A DNA stretch of 64,000 nt from Candidatus Gastranaerophilales bacterium (GCA_944326115.1 CALVCQ010000004.1:1-64000), one strand, 5' to 3'. Positions 1 through 9,548 are shown, counted from the stretch's first letter. Translations and numbers: made by a program. Notes: generated by a model from the letters alone, not told the origin.

Positions 1-77
<77 letters not shown>

Positions 78-138
78 CAGTTTAACGGCTGTATAAAAAC
101 TTGTCAAGCACTGATGTATACAGGAGCACAGAAATTTT

Positions 139-1197
139 ATGCCTAAAGTTTCTGTCATAATACCTGTATATAATATTGACGAAAAGAAATTAAGAAAAGG
201 TCTGGATAGTTTGCTTGCTCAGACATTGCAGGATATTGAGTTCATCTGTGTTGATGACGGCTCTAAAAATAATGAAGCACTTATACTTGAAGAGTATAAA
301 AACAAAGACCCGAGATTTGTAATTATACGACAAGAAAATAAAGGCATAGGAGCAGCCCGTCAGACAGGAATTGAACATGCAGCAGGCGAATACATAGGAT
401 TTATGGATGCGGATGATTATATCTCGCCTTTAATGTATGAAAAAATGTATAATCAGGCAAAAACACTTGACTCAGATATAGTTGAATGCGGATTTGAGTT
501 AATTTTAGATTGGACTAAAAAAACATTAAGCTTTAACAATATTGATAAATACAATCAATGTCAAAGTTATATTAAATTTGAAGAAAATATAAATTATACC
601 CCACATCAGCTTGAACCGCTGATATTTACGAATTTATCAAATATGATGTGGGATAAAATTTATAAAACAAAGTTTATAAAAGAAAATTCTATAAAATCTC
701 TTAGTATAGAAATGGGAGAAGATGTATATTTTTCATTAAATGCACTTTTAAGCGCACAAAAAATATCATTTGTTAAAGATGTATTTTATACCTATATACA
801 GCACGAAAAATCAAATATTCATATCTGGGAGACTAAACAAAAAGGCAAAGCCTACAAAAGACACATATATAATATATTGGAAAAACATCCTCAATTTAAA
901 GATAAACTCAAACCGAAATTTAATAAACACCTGTTGTCTTGTTATGTTTTTGCAGTAGAAAGAGAACCTTCTATAAAAAAGAGAAGAGAAACCTGCAAAT
1001 ATTTCAAAGAAAATTTAGAGAAAGAAGAGTACCAAAAATTTATTGCTCTAAAAAAAGAAAATGATAAAAAAGCAGGAAGAAATTTTTTAAGCAGTATTTT
1101 TTCAATTAAAACATTATCTGCAGACGGTACTGCAAGAAAAATCATTATGTTCTTCGGATTTAAAATATCTTTTAAGAAGAAACGTGTTGAAAATTAA
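139..1197 (+). CDS. Family 2 (GT-A) glycosyltransferase
   Basis: Predicted to transfer a sugar from a nucleotide-sugar donor during cell-surface glycan synthesis. The N terminus has the GT2 pattern (VSVIIPVYN at residues 4-12, VDDGS around 38-42), and the metal-binding acidic motif is DADD at about 90-93. The last third is basic and amphipathic, ending in a short hydrophobic/Lys-rich tail (GFKISFKKK) like the membrane-proximal tail of many LPS glycosyltransferases. AGGAG at 122-126 lies somewhat far upstream of the ATG. Directly upstream is the GACA tract and a possible out-of-window partner gene, so expression may be coupled to it. The 3' end overlaps the convergent TOPRIM gene by 4 bases (shared stop region). 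Substrate unknown. Confidence 0.9.
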   Translation: MPKVSVIIPVYNIDEKKLRKGLDSLLAQTLQDIEFICVDDGSKNNEALILEEYKNKDPRFVIIRQENKGIGAARQTGIEHAAGEYIGFMDADDYISPLMYEKMYNQAKTLDSDIVECGFELILDWTKKTLSFNNIDKYNQCQSYIKFEENINYTPHQLEPLIFTNLSNMMWDKIYKTKFIKENSIKSLSIEMGEDVYFSLNALLSAQKISFVKDVFYTYIQHEKSNIHIWETKQKGKAYKRHIYNILEKHPQFKDKLKPKFNKHLLSCYVFAVEREPSIKKRRETCKYFKENLEKEEYQKFIALKKENDKKAGRNFLSSIFSIKTLSADGTARKIIMFFGFKISFKKKRVEN

Positions 1198-2213
1198 ATT
1201 TTCTTTATTTCATTTATTATAAAAATTATTTCATCCGTTAAATCGGATTTATATTTCAAATTCATTGCCAGTTCCTTTGCAAACTCCGCTTTTTGAAAGT
1301 CACCGAGTTCATGTATTCTGAAAAATTCGGCAAGAATTTTTGTCATCGGCAATGATTTTTTAAAATCGGATATTCGACATTCACATATATTCTTAAAACG
1401 GTTATTAATAGTACGTTTTATCAAATTCAAAGAAAATATATCCTCAAACTCACCATGTTTAATAAGATATATTTTATCCGAATCCCTCAGTATGTCTTTT
1501 ATTGAATTTGCAGTTTCTTTTGCATCTGCATCAAGCAGAATAAATACGGGTATTTTTAATTCATCTTTCAGCCCGCAATACAATTTTGCCAGCTGGCTTT
1601 TGCCGCCTGCGCTGATTAGTTTTACTCCGTACTTATCAAAATTATAACCGTAAATTTTTGCAAACTCAGGGAGTAAAATTTCTTCTGTAATTCCTTCGCA
1701 CAATATCACTTTTTCTACGGGAAACAATAAATTATACTTTTCTCTGACCAATATTGCCTCATCCTGTCTGTAGCGATTTTTTACCAAATGCTTGATATTA
1801 ACCGGCAGTGAGTCGTATCCGTACAAATCAATCGCAATATCTAACACTCCGCTTATATTTATATTTAAATCAGCAAGTTCTTTTATTTCTTCATTTAAAC
1901 AGTAAACAGAATTTAATTCATCGTACAAAAATTTATTAAAATCATTGTCAATATGTGATTCCGGTGCATATTTTTGTACAGAACAATTCCATATCATTTC
2001 AAAATACTCTTTGAGTATTTTTATATCAGTATTTTGTATTTCTTTTTTAGAAAATTTAGGCGACAATAAATATTTACACAGTATATCAGAAATCACCCTG
2101 TAAAAAGCAATTTCGGGACTTTTAAATCTTGTGAGCCTGTCAAGAGCAAGAACAATATCTTCCTGCGTCACGGGCAAAAATTTTATTTCATTTTTATCAA
2201 TATTTTTTATCAA
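1194..2213 (-). CDS. OLD-type TOPRIM domain protein lacking an ATPase domain
   Basis: The C-terminal half carries a TOPRIM fold signature: acidic motif CEGITEE at about 172-178, AGGK at 202-205 and LLDADA at about 226-231. This arrangement matches the TOPRIM nuclease domain of OLD-family proteins, in which Glu and the Asp-x-Asp pair bind metal. OLD proteins normally have an N-terminal ABC-type ATPase. The first 165 residues here show no Walker A or signature motif and look like a helical domain of unknown kind. Translation appears to begin at TTG (2211-2213): an in-frame stop lies a short way upstream and no ATG lies between, and I see no Shine-Dalgarno. The gene is alone on the minus strand. 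Nuclease activity is inferred from the motif only. Confidence 0.7.
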   Translation of the reverse strand: MIKNIDKNEIKFLPVTQEDIVLALDRLTRFKSPEIAFYRVISDILCKYLLSPKFSKKEIQNTDIKILKEYFEMIWNCSVQKYAPESHIDNDFNKFLYDELNSVYCLNEEIKELADLNINISGVLDIAIDLYGYDSLPVNIKHLVKNRYRQDEAILVREKYNLLFPVEKVILCEGITEEILLPEFAKIYGYNFDKYGVKLISAGGKSQLAKLYCGLKDELKIPVFILLDADAKETANSIKDILRDSDKIYLIKHGEFEDIFSLNLIKRTINNRFKNICECRISDFKKSLPMTKILAEFFRIHELGDFQKAEFAKELAMNLKYKSDLTDEIIFIINEIKKI

Positions 2214-2322
2214 TTCGCAACTATTATAAAAATTTGTAAACTTTACTTATAAAAGTATATCAAAAAAAGCAATTTTTAAAATGTTTGTTTTTTAATACTG
2301 TATAAAAAGACGGAAGTGTAAA

Positions 2323-3756
2323 GTGTTGAATTTATCGGGATTAACAGTAAATACAAACAGATATAATATACAATCAGCCCAGCTGCACAACACAACGGGT
2401 ATAAAAAATGCTGAGCAAACACAACAGCCGGCAAATCATTCAAATCCTTTATTGCAGCGGGCTGCAAATGTAAACATTCCTTCTTTTGGTGCAGCAAACA
2501 CTATCCGCACACAGCTTTCCGGTAAAGATGAACAAAATAAATACAACAAGCTTTCTTCTGTTCTGGATAAAAAATCACGTAAAGAACTCAACGGACTGCT
2601 TAAAAGCGGAAAACTTTTAAATAACAGCTCAAATGACGGATCTACAACACTGGATAATTTGTACAATATTATTACAAAACAAGGAGCGGAAGGTATAGAC
2701 AGAATAAAAGTTGCGCAGGATGTAATTGCAAGAATAACAAAACCTCCGTTAATCACTCAAAAATTCGGTGATATTCCGCTCAATATGCAGCCGGAAATAA
2801 TAAGCTACGAACAATCAAACGGAAAAAATGTATCGGCAACAGATTTGGATGTAAAATCAAGCACATGCCCTGCTGCCAGTATAGAATCTTCTCTTGCCCG
2901 AAGAATGCCAGCTGAATTTGCCAGAATGGCGGAAGGGCTTACATCCCCGAAAGTAAGTGTGGAAAAAACAATCAATGTTTCAGACCTCTCGCAGAATCTT
3001 GTTGATATTATATGGATGCTTAACGAATTCGGTGCAGATTATAAATTCACAAACTGGAATCAATTTAAAGTAAATTTAAAACCTGATAATAATGCCATTA
3101 TCAGAGCAAGAATACAAAATGATTACAAAGATCCGGATGAGCGCTCTGTCATCGATGTTCTTATGCAATCCACTTTCATGAACATAGGTGCACAAAATAC
3201 TTATGACAGCCTTATAGATAAAAGAGTACCAAAATACAACGCTGATGACAGCGGACTTATTGATATAGAAAAAAACTTCGCAGAAGAACTTGCTACCGGC
3301 AAAGGAAAAATTTGCGTTACTTATCAAAAAATTGATGACAACGGAAAACTTGTAGGTTATGAGTGCGAACAAAACGAAACACTCCAACACATAGAAGATA
3401 CTCTTGCAGGCGGAGATGATGTAATTATAGGATATACATACTGCGATGAAAATAACAATGTAATCGGCGGTCACGAAATTACCATAATAGGTATTGAAAC
3501 TGATAAAAACGGCAACAAATATTTTATCTGCAATGATACAGATGACGGAATAAATGATTATATCAAATACTCAGTTGCGGAATTACTGCCGATAATACAT
3601 CATGCCGGCATTCCGAAATCAGTTCTGGTTAACAATGTCGAATTTATTGAAGGCTGGAAAGAGCTTATGCAAATTTATAAAGAAACAAGAACACAAAATG
3701 AAGTTCAATCCGCTGTAAATAACAATAAGTTAACAGTGCTGAATCAATCTGTATAA
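2323..3756 (+). CDS. Lineage-type protein with a possible Cys/His peptidase-like domain
   Basis: I do not recognise a named family. A GTG start at 2323 is assumed. The N-terminal about 60 residues are low-complexity, Asn/Gln-rich, with no signal peptide, and contain the IPSFGA element (residues 52-57) seen in several other proteins here. From about residue 150 the protein looks globular. Cys182 sits at a helix start (CPAASIESSLAR), His384 in a GGHEITIIG strand, and Asn404-Asp405 follow in ICNDTDDG. The order Cys, His, Asn/Asp with a beta strand around the His resembles papain-like/C39-like cysteine peptidases, but this is an analogy from spacing and local sequence. It is flanked by the divergent TOPRIM gene and the alcohol dehydrogenase gene. 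Confidence 0.75.
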   Translation: MLNLSGLTVNTNRYNIQSAQLHNTTGIKNAEQTQQPANHSNPLLQRAANVNIPSFGAANTIRTQLSGKDEQNKYNKLSSVLDKKSRKELNGLLKSGKLLNNSSNDGSTTLDNLYNIITKQGAEGIDRIKVAQDVIARITKPPLITQKFGDIPLNMQPEIISYEQSNGKNVSATDLDVKSSTCPAASIESSLARRMPAEFARMAEGLTSPKVSVEKTINVSDLSQNLVDIIWMLNEFGADYKFTNWNQFKVNLKPDNNAIIRARIQNDYKDPDERSVIDVLMQSTFMNIGAQNTYDSLIDKRVPKYNADDSGLIDIEKNFAEELATGKGKICVTYQKIDDNGKLVGYECEQNETLQHIEDTLAGGDDVIIGYTYCDENNNVIGGHEITIIGIETDKNGNKYFICNDTDDGINDYIKYSVAELLPIIHHAGIPKSVLVNNVEFIEGWKELMQIYKETRTQNEVQSAVNNNKLTVLNQSV

Positions 3757-3832
3757 ATTTGGACAAGTTTTTTTTCTTCACTTATAATAATTTTTGAATA
3801 TATAAAATGAGTAAACGGATAGGAATTAAGAA

Positions 3833-4789
3833 ATGAAAGCAGTTGTTTTTGACGAGGGGTTAAAATTAGAAAATAATTATCCTTTGCCTGTTCCACAAAA
3901 AGGTGAAGCACTTATAAAAGTAACAACAATAGGAATCTGTAACACCGATTACGAAATAACAAAAGGGTATATGGGCTACAAAGGCATACTCGGTCACGAG
4001 TTTACCGGAATAGTAGAACAAGCAGAAAACAAAGAACTGGTAGGTAAACGTGTTGTCGGAGAAATTAACTGCGGCTGCGGCGAATGTGAATGGTGTGCGC
4101 AAGGTCTTGAGAGACACTGTTTTAACCGGTCAACTCTTGGTATATGGAAAAGAGAAGGTTGCTTCGCAGAATATGTTGCGTTGCCTGAAAAAAATCTCCT
4201 CGTTATACCTGACACGGTATCTGACAATGAAGCTGTTTTTGTTGAGCCGCTTGCTGCTGCACTGGAAATATTAGAACAGGTTCATATACCGCCTTATAAA
4301 AAGGTTATAATTCTCGGCGACGGCAAACTCGGAATAATAACGGCACTGGCTCTTAATGCCTGCAATCTGGACATTACTCTTGTCGGAAAACATGAAGAAA
4401 AACTTGCTCTGGCAAAAGCACAGGGTGTAAAAACAAAGCTTTTAAATGAATTAAAAATAGAAAAGACTTATGATTTTGTTATCGAAGCAACAGGCTCTAT
4501 CAGCGGGTTTGAAACTTCGGTAGCTTTAACAAAGCCAAGAGGGACGCTTATTTTAAAAAGTACAATTGCCGCCTCTAAAGAATTTAACCTAGCCCCTATC
4601 GTTGTTGATGAAATCACTATAGTCGGCTCAAGATGCGGACAATTTGCTCCGGCAATGAGAATGCTGGAAAGTAAACGCATTGATGTTAAACCGCTAATTT
4701 CAGATATTTATCCAATTGAAAAATCAATAAAAGCTTTTGAAAAGAATAAAGAAAAGACATCTGTCAAGGTACTTGTAAAAGTTGAATAA
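3833..4789 (+). CDS. Zinc-dependent medium-chain alcohol dehydrogenase
   Basis: NAD(P)-dependent oxidation of an alcohol or polyol. Catalytic-zinc ligands are visible at Cys36 and GHE (54-56). The structural-zinc set is Cys82, Cys85, Cys88 and Cys96. A Rossmann glycine motif (LGDGKLG) lies near residue 160. At 318 residues it is slightly short for the family. Closest in feel to sorbitol/threonine dehydrogenase-type proteins, but the substrate cannot be told from sequence. It overlaps the next gene by 8 bases, so the two are probably translated together. Two more members of the same superfamily sit at 54311 and 55370, but they are not close duplicates. Confidence 0.9.
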   Translation: MKAVVFDEGLKLENNYPLPVPQKGEALIKVTTIGICNTDYEITKGYMGYKGILGHEFTGIVEQAENKELVGKRVVGEINCGCGECEWCAQGLERHCFNRSTLGIWKREGCFAEYVALPEKNLLVIPDTVSDNEAVFVEPLAAALEILEQVHIPPYKKVIILGDGKLGIITALALNACNLDITLVGKHEEKLALAKAQGVKTKLLNELKIEKTYDFVIEATGSISGFETSVALTKPRGTLILKSTIAASKEFNLAPIVVDEITIVGSRCGQFAPAMRMLESKRIDVKPLISDIYPIEKSIKAFEKNKEKTSVKVLVKVE

Positions 4790-5831
4790 AATTAAACAGC
4801 ATAAAGAAAAAATATTAGGATTGATAATCAGCCTGATTTTTATAGGACTGATATTCTGGAATATCGATTTTCATGAACTATTAGAAACCTTTAAGATTTT
4901 TAATTATAAAGTTTTACTGATATTTATACCTCTGTATGTCATAAGCCTTTATATAAGAGGGTTCAGATGGAAATACCTGCTTTATAATACAAATAATTTG
5001 ACTGTAAAAGAAGCATTTTTTGCATTTACGACAGGCAATACACTCAACAGCTATCTTCCCGCACGGGCCGGCGACTTTTGGAGAGCATATCATATAGGTC
5101 ACAAGATTGGCGAAAGCAAAATGAAACTGCTGGGTTCCATTATACTGGAACGGCTTATTGACGGAATATCTGTACTTTTGATATTGTTTTTTGCCGTGCT
5201 GACATATTTTAAACACCAATGGATTCTAAATATCGCATATATTGCAGCAGCTCTGTTTTTAGGCAGTCTTATAATTATCTTTTTAATTTTTAAATTTAAC
5301 AGGATTGATTATTTTTTTGAAAAACTTATACAAATGCATTTCCTTGAAAAATTCAAAAGTGTATTTTTAAAAATAGCCTCTGTTTTAAACAGATTCTTAG
5401 ACGGATTTCAGGCGTTGAACAGCCCTAAAAACTTTTTTGCCGCATTTTTTGCAAGCTGTTTTGCATGGGGAATAGAATGCGTTTTAACCTATATACTAAT
5501 CACCGGATTCGGTCACTATTACGGTTTTTCAATTGCTTATTTTGTTATAAGTTTTATTGCTTTATCCACAATCATACCGTCATCTTCAGTATTTGTCGGA
5601 CCGTATCAGTTTGCATACATTCTGGCGCTGAACATATATCACATAGAAAAATCAAACGCCCTCGGAATTGCATTTATTCACCAGATTACAATAATGATTA
5701 CTATCACTATTATATCCGTTATTTATTTTATGATTTCGAATACAAGCATTAAAGAGCTGCGTACGGAAATAGATGAAAACAATAATTCTTTATCAGAGGT
5801 TAAAAAAAATGACGGGAACACCCAGAGCTAA
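4782..5831 (+). CDS. YbhN/AglD-type flippase-like membrane protein (LPG synthase TM family)
   Basis: An integral membrane protein of about 8 hydrophobic segments, matching the family related to the transmembrane half of lysylphosphatidylglycerol synthase. The hallmark segment LNSYLPARAGDFWRAYHIG (residues 86-104) followed by an ERLIDG motif is present. Members are thought to move or handle lipid-linked intermediates. The start is TTG at 4782, inside the end of the dehydrogenase gene, with AAGGT upstream. The 3' end overlaps hydF by 23 bases. Function in this operon is not evident; no partner soluble transferase domain is fused. Confidence 0.85.
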   Translation: MNKIKQHKEKILGLIISLIFIGLIFWNIDFHELLETFKIFNYKVLLIFIPLYVISLYIRGFRWKYLLYNTNNLTVKEAFFAFTTGNTLNSYLPARAGDFWRAYHIGHKIGESKMKLLGSIILERLIDGISVLLILFFAVLTYFKHQWILNIAYIAAALFLGSLIIIFLIFKFNRIDYFFEKLIQMHFLEKFKSVFLKIASVLNRFLDGFQALNSPKNFFAAFFASCFAWGIECVLTYILITGFGHYYGFSIAYFVISFIALSTIIPSSSVFVGPYQFAYILALNIYHIEKSNALGIAFIHQITIMITITIISVIYFMISNTSIKELRTEIDENNNSLSEVKKNDGNTQS

Positions 5832-7026
5832 TAGACTTCATATCGGTATTTTCGGTAAACGAAATGCCGGAAAATCTTCTCTTTTAAATACACTGGTTAA
5901 TCAGGATATATCTATTGTTTCTGATACTGCAGGCACAACTACCGACCCTGTTGAAAAGGCTATGGAATTCCTTCCCCTGGGTCCCGTTGTTTTTATTGAC
6001 ACAGCAGGTATAGATGATACAGGAACTCTTGGCAGACAACGAATAAATAAAACAAAAAAAATTTTTGACAGGACAGATATTGCAATTATAATTTGTGACT
6101 ATAAAGGCTGGGATAATTATGAAATCGAATTATTTAAAGAATTCGAATCAAGAAAAATTCCGGTACTCTCAGTTGTAAATAAACAGGATATACAACAAAT
6201 AAACTCAAAAGAACTTGATAAAATAAAGGCATATACAAAACAACCAGTTTTAACAAGTATTTCTTCCGGAAGAGAAATTGTTTACAAACTAAAAGAACAA
6301 ATTGTAAATGTTTGTCCTGAAGATTTTATAACACCCCCATCCATTCTCGGAGATATCGTAAAACCGAAAGATACTGTCGTTCTCGTTATACCCGTGGATA
6401 AAGAAGCGCCGAAAGGACGGCTTATTTTGCCGCAGGTACAGGTATTAAGAGATTTGCTTGATAACAGATGCAAAGTCTTTGTTACTCAAGAAACAGAACT
6501 TAAAGATACACTTAATGAAATCAAATCACCGCCAAGACTTGTAATAACTGACTCACAGGCATTCGAATCCGTTTCTAAAGATGTTCCGGAAAATATCGAT
6601 CTTACATCATTCTCGATTATTTTTGCAAGGATGAAAGGAGATTTAAACGAGTTTTATAAAGGCGCCGCACAAATAGACAATTTAAAAGACAATGACAAGG
6701 TGCTTATTTGTGAAAGCTGCTCGCATCACCAGATTGAAGACGATATAGCAAGAGTAAAAATCCCGAAATGGATAAAGAAAAAAACAGGTAAAAATATAGA
6801 ATTTGTTTATCACTCCGGTCATGATTTTCCACAGAATCTTACAGAATATGCACTATTAATACATTGCGGAGCCTGCATGACAAACAGACGAGAAATTCTT
6901 TCAAGAATTATGAAATGTAAAAAAGCAGAGCTGGCAATAACTAATTACGGAATAGCGATTGCACATTGTCTGGGGATATTAAAAAGAGCAATTACTCCGT
7001 TTAACATAATAGACACAGAAGAATAA
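5809..7026 (+). CDS. hydF: [FeFe]-hydrogenase maturation GTPase HydF
   Basis: HydF is the GTPase scaffold on which the 2Fe subcluster of the [FeFe]-hydrogenase H-cluster is assembled before transfer to the apo-enzyme. I place the start at ATG 5809, preceded by AGAGG at 9-base spacing; an in-frame upstream ATG at 5773 lies inside the previous gene. The P-loop GKRNAGKS is at 16-23, DTAG (G3) near 64 and NKQD (G4) near 124. The C-terminal Fe-S site is CSH (304-306) with HCGAC (352-356), the HydF cluster-binding pattern. Length of about 405 residues is normal. HydE, HydG and the hydrogenase itself are not in the window, but this gene implies they exist elsewhere, so hydrogen-evolving fermentation is likely. 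Confidence 0.95.
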   Translation: MTGTPRANRLHIGIFGKRNAGKSSLLNTLVNQDISIVSDTAGTTTDPVEKAMEFLPLGPVVFIDTAGIDDTGTLGRQRINKTKKIFDRTDIAIIICDYKGWDNYEIELFKEFESRKIPVLSVVNKQDIQQINSKELDKIKAYTKQPVLTSISSGREIVYKLKEQIVNVCPEDFITPPSILGDIVKPKDTVVLVIPVDKEAPKGRLILPQVQVLRDLLDNRCKVFVTQETELKDTLNEIKSPPRLVITDSQAFESVSKDVPENIDLTSFSIIFARMKGDLNEFYKGAAQIDNLKDNDKVLICESCSHHQIEDDIARVKIPKWIKKKTGKNIEFVYHSGHDFPQNLTEYALLIHCGACMTNRREILSRIMKCKKAELAITNYGIAIAHCLGILKRAITPFNIIDTEE

Positions 7027-7134
7027 AACTACTATAATAAATAAACTGTTTAAGAAAAAACACAAGATACATTGAAGGTGAACAGCCAATTGCTGTACAC
7101 CGGATTAGATAAAAAACACAATGAGGATTTAATT

Positions 7135-7473
7135 ATGACTGATGGAAGACGATGGTACGATAAAGATCCTGTTTTAAAAGAAGCATTAGAGCTTTTGAGA
7201 CTGCAGACAGATGAAGCAAAAGCAGAAGCTGCAGATTATATTATGAAGCTTCAAGAACAGGTTGCTGCTGATGTAATAGAACATCTGTATGAAACAATTG
7301 CAAAATATCAGGGAAAAGGCAACAGATGGTACGACAATGACCCTGTTATGATGAAAGCTATTGAAATGCTGCGCCTTGCTCCGCCAAAAATGCAAAGAAT
7401 TGCAGCATTAAAATTGTTGCTTGCACTTGAACAAAAATCCTCAGAACATTTGGAATCCATTGATAAAGATTAA
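7135..7473 (+). CDS. Small protein with duplicated RWYD-DPV repeat
   Basis: I choose ATG 7135 because GAGGA lies 7 bases upstream; the longer frame from TTG 7072 has no ribosome site. The 112-residue product contains two copies of a helical unit starting RWYD(K/N)DPV followed by (L/M)KA(L/I)E(L/M)LRL, at about residues 6-22 and 62-78. This is an internal duplication of roughly 56 residues. Both halves look all-helical and charged, with no membrane segment or signal. It sits between hydF and folE2, 6 bases before folE2, suggesting co-transcription. I cannot assign a function. Confidence 0.8.
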   Translation: MTDGRRWYDKDPVLKEALELLRLQTDEAKAEAADYIMKLQEQVAADVIEHLYETIAKYQGKGNRWYDNDPVMMKAIEMLRLAPPKMQRIAALKLLLALEQKSSEHLESIDKD

Positions 7474-7479
7474 CCTGTT

Positions 7480-8304
7480 ATGAAAAGCCCTAATAAAAAT
7501 TTAACTTTTGGAGGTTTACCGCTTACTGATGTACAAAATCTTATGGACAACAGAGGCATTGATATACAAAAAGTAGGTATTAAAAATGTTGATGTTCCTT
7601 TGATAATCCAAAGAAAAGATAATGAAAATCAGGTAGTTTACGCAAAAGCAAAGATATGCGCCTCTTTAGATTCAAATTTTAAAGGCACACACATGTCACG
7701 CTTTATGGAAATACTCAATGAGTGGAGAGAAAAAGAACTTCTCGGTGTAGACATCAAAGGCTGTCTTGAAGCGATTCAACAAAAGCTGGGTGCTCACAGC
7801 TCGCAGGTAAAATTTTCTTTTAAATATTTTGTGGAAAAAACAGCCCCCGTATCCGGACAAAAATCTCTTATGGCTTATGATTGTTCATTTGAGGGAAAAT
7901 TAGACGACAATAATTACAAATTTTTCCTCGGTGCAAAAATTCCCGTGACAACCCTGTGTCCTTGTTCAAAAGAAATATCAGACTATTCCGCTCACAACCA
8001 GAGAGCGATAATAAATGTGTTGATAAGCTATGATGAACATGAACATATATGGCTTGAAGATTTAATTTCAGAAATTGAACAAACAGCATCTTGCGAAGTA
8101 TTTCCTCTTTTAAAAAGAGAAGATGAAAAATATGTAACAGAACATGCCTATGACAATCCAAAATTTGTTGAAGATGTATTAAGAGACATAGTGCTAAAGT
8201 TCAGAAATAATAAAAAAATTAAATACTTTGAAGTTGAAGTTGAATCGCTGGAAAGCATCCACAATCACAGTGCCTGGGCATATCAGCTTGAATCAAAAGG
8301 ATAA
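7480..8304 (+). CDS. folE2: GTP cyclohydrolase FolE2 (type IB)
   Basis: Converts GTP to 7,8-dihydroneopterin triphosphate, the first step of folate and of queuosine synthesis. The family signature CPCSKEIS (Cys160, Cys162) followed by AHNQR at 171-175 is clear, as is the VGIKNVDVP segment near 32-40. Type IB enzymes do not require zinc strictly and are structurally tunnelling-fold proteins. Length of 274 residues is usual. An SFG-like element, LTFGG, lies at residues 8-12 just before the conserved N terminus. No other folate gene is adjacent; queF at 27830 shows that the queuosine branch exists in the same genome. Confidence 0.95.
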   Translation: MKSPNKNLTFGGLPLTDVQNLMDNRGIDIQKVGIKNVDVPLIIQRKDNENQVVYAKAKICASLDSNFKGTHMSRFMEILNEWREKELLGVDIKGCLEAIQQKLGAHSSQVKFSFKYFVEKTAPVSGQKSLMAYDCSFEGKLDDNNYKFFLGAKIPVTTLCPCSKEISDYSAHNQRAIINVLISYDEHEHIWLEDLISEIEQTASCEVFPLLKREDEKYVTEHAYDNPKFVEDVLRDIVLKFRNNKKIKYFEVEVESLESIHNHSAWAYQLESKG

Positions 8305-8307
8305 ATA

Positions 8308-9546
8308 ATGAAAGAATTTAATGAATCCGTAAAATCAATTGATACATATATAATGTTCCGTATAAAACAGGAAGCTGCAAAGCTTGCGCCTGTATTAAAA
8401 AATGCAGAAAGAGAACCGATTGCTCTTGCCATGGGTGCACCGACAGCACCTCCGCCGGATTTTGTATACAATACAATAAAAAAAGCTCTTGAAATACCGC
8501 AAATACATACATATTCTTCACCTAAAGGAGAAGACTGGTTTTTGGAAGCAATTGCAAAGCGGATGAAAAACCGCTTCGGAGTTGAACTTAATCCAAAAAC
8601 TGAAATTTTCTCCCTTATAGGTTCCAAAGAAGGTCTGGCAAATTTTATAAGAGCACTTATTAATCCGGCAACACTTGAAAAAGATAAAGAAATTATACTT
8701 GCTCCGGATCCGGGATATGCATCATACGCACAGATGATCAAAACCAACGGAGGTCTAACATACGGATACGAGTTGAGCAAAGAAAACAATTATATGCCCG
8801 ATATGTACAAAGTTTGGGAACAAATGAAAAAAGACGGTTATAATGAAAGCAAGGTCAAGGCTGTTATAATAAATTATCCGTCAAATCCGCTCGGTGCAAC
8901 ATGTACAAAAGAGTATCTGCAACATGTTGTAGATTTCTGCAAAGAAAAACAGATATGGCTTATAAGCGATGCAGCATACTGTGATATCTATTTTAACGAA
9001 GAAAACAAACCGCACAGCGTACTTGAAACAGAAGGCGCAAAAGATGTTGCAGTTGAATTTTTCAGTTTTTCAAAACCGTACTCAATGACAGGATTCAGAC
9101 TCGGATGGATTTGCGGAAATGCTCATGCGGTAGGAACTTTCGGACGTCTTAAATCAACAATTGATACAGGAATTTTTAAAGCATTGCAAAAAGCCGGAGC
9201 TGAAATATTAAATTCACAAGAAGGCGATGAATATATTAACCGTTCTAATAAAAATTTCAAAACAAAACAAATGATAATAATAAACGGTCTGAGAGAATTA
9301 GGCTGGAAAATACAAGATGAGGACATTCCTTCAGCCACCTTCTACATCTGGCAGCCTATACCGCCGAGATTCAAAACATCTGCTGAATTTACTGATGCGC
9401 TTTTAAAAAACTCAGGAATAGTAGTCGTTCCCGGAAGCGGATTTGGAAAAAACGGCGAAGGCTATTTTAGATTGTCTGCAGTAGCCTCTGATGACAAACT
9501 TAAAGAAGTAATAGACAGAATGAAAAAGGACGGCTTTTATTTTTAA
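8308..9546 (+). CDS. Class I/II aminotransferase, LL-diaminopimelate aminotransferase-like
   Basis: A fold-type I PLP aminotransferase of 412 residues. The Schiff-base lysine is Lys256 in SFSKPYSMTGFRLGW, the pyridine-nitrogen Asp is in SDAAYCD (about 220-226), and the phosphate-binding segment NYPSNPLGA lies at 189-197. The overall pattern resembles LL-diaminopimelate aminotransferases and related aspartate-type enzymes, which would place it in lysine/peptidoglycan precursor synthesis. Assignment within the subfamily is tentative. It starts 3 bases after folE2 and ends 2 bases before hisH, so it is in the same transcription unit. Confidence 0.85.
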   Translation: MKEFNESVKSIDTYIMFRIKQEAAKLAPVLKNAEREPIALAMGAPTAPPPDFVYNTIKKALEIPQIHTYSSPKGEDWFLEAIAKRMKNRFGVELNPKTEIFSLIGSKEGLANFIRALINPATLEKDKEIILAPDPGYASYAQMIKTNGGLTYGYELSKENNYMPDMYKVWEQMKKDGYNESKVKAVIINYPSNPLGATCTKEYLQHVVDFCKEKQIWLISDAAYCDIYFNEENKPHSVLETEGAKDVAVEFFSFSKPYSMTGFRLGWICGNAHAVGTFGRLKSTIDTGIFKALQKAGAEILNSQEGDEYINRSNKNFKTKQMIIINGLRELGWKIQDEDIPSATFYIWQPIPPRFKTSAEFTDALLKNSGIVVVPGSGFGKNGEGYFRLSAVASDDKLKEVIDRMKKDGFYF

Positions 9547-9548
9547 TT

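Noticed and set aside
1194-3756. Defence island made of the TOPRIM protein and its neighbour
   Set aside because: The two genes diverge, have no recognised defence partner, and are surrounded by metabolic and surface genes.
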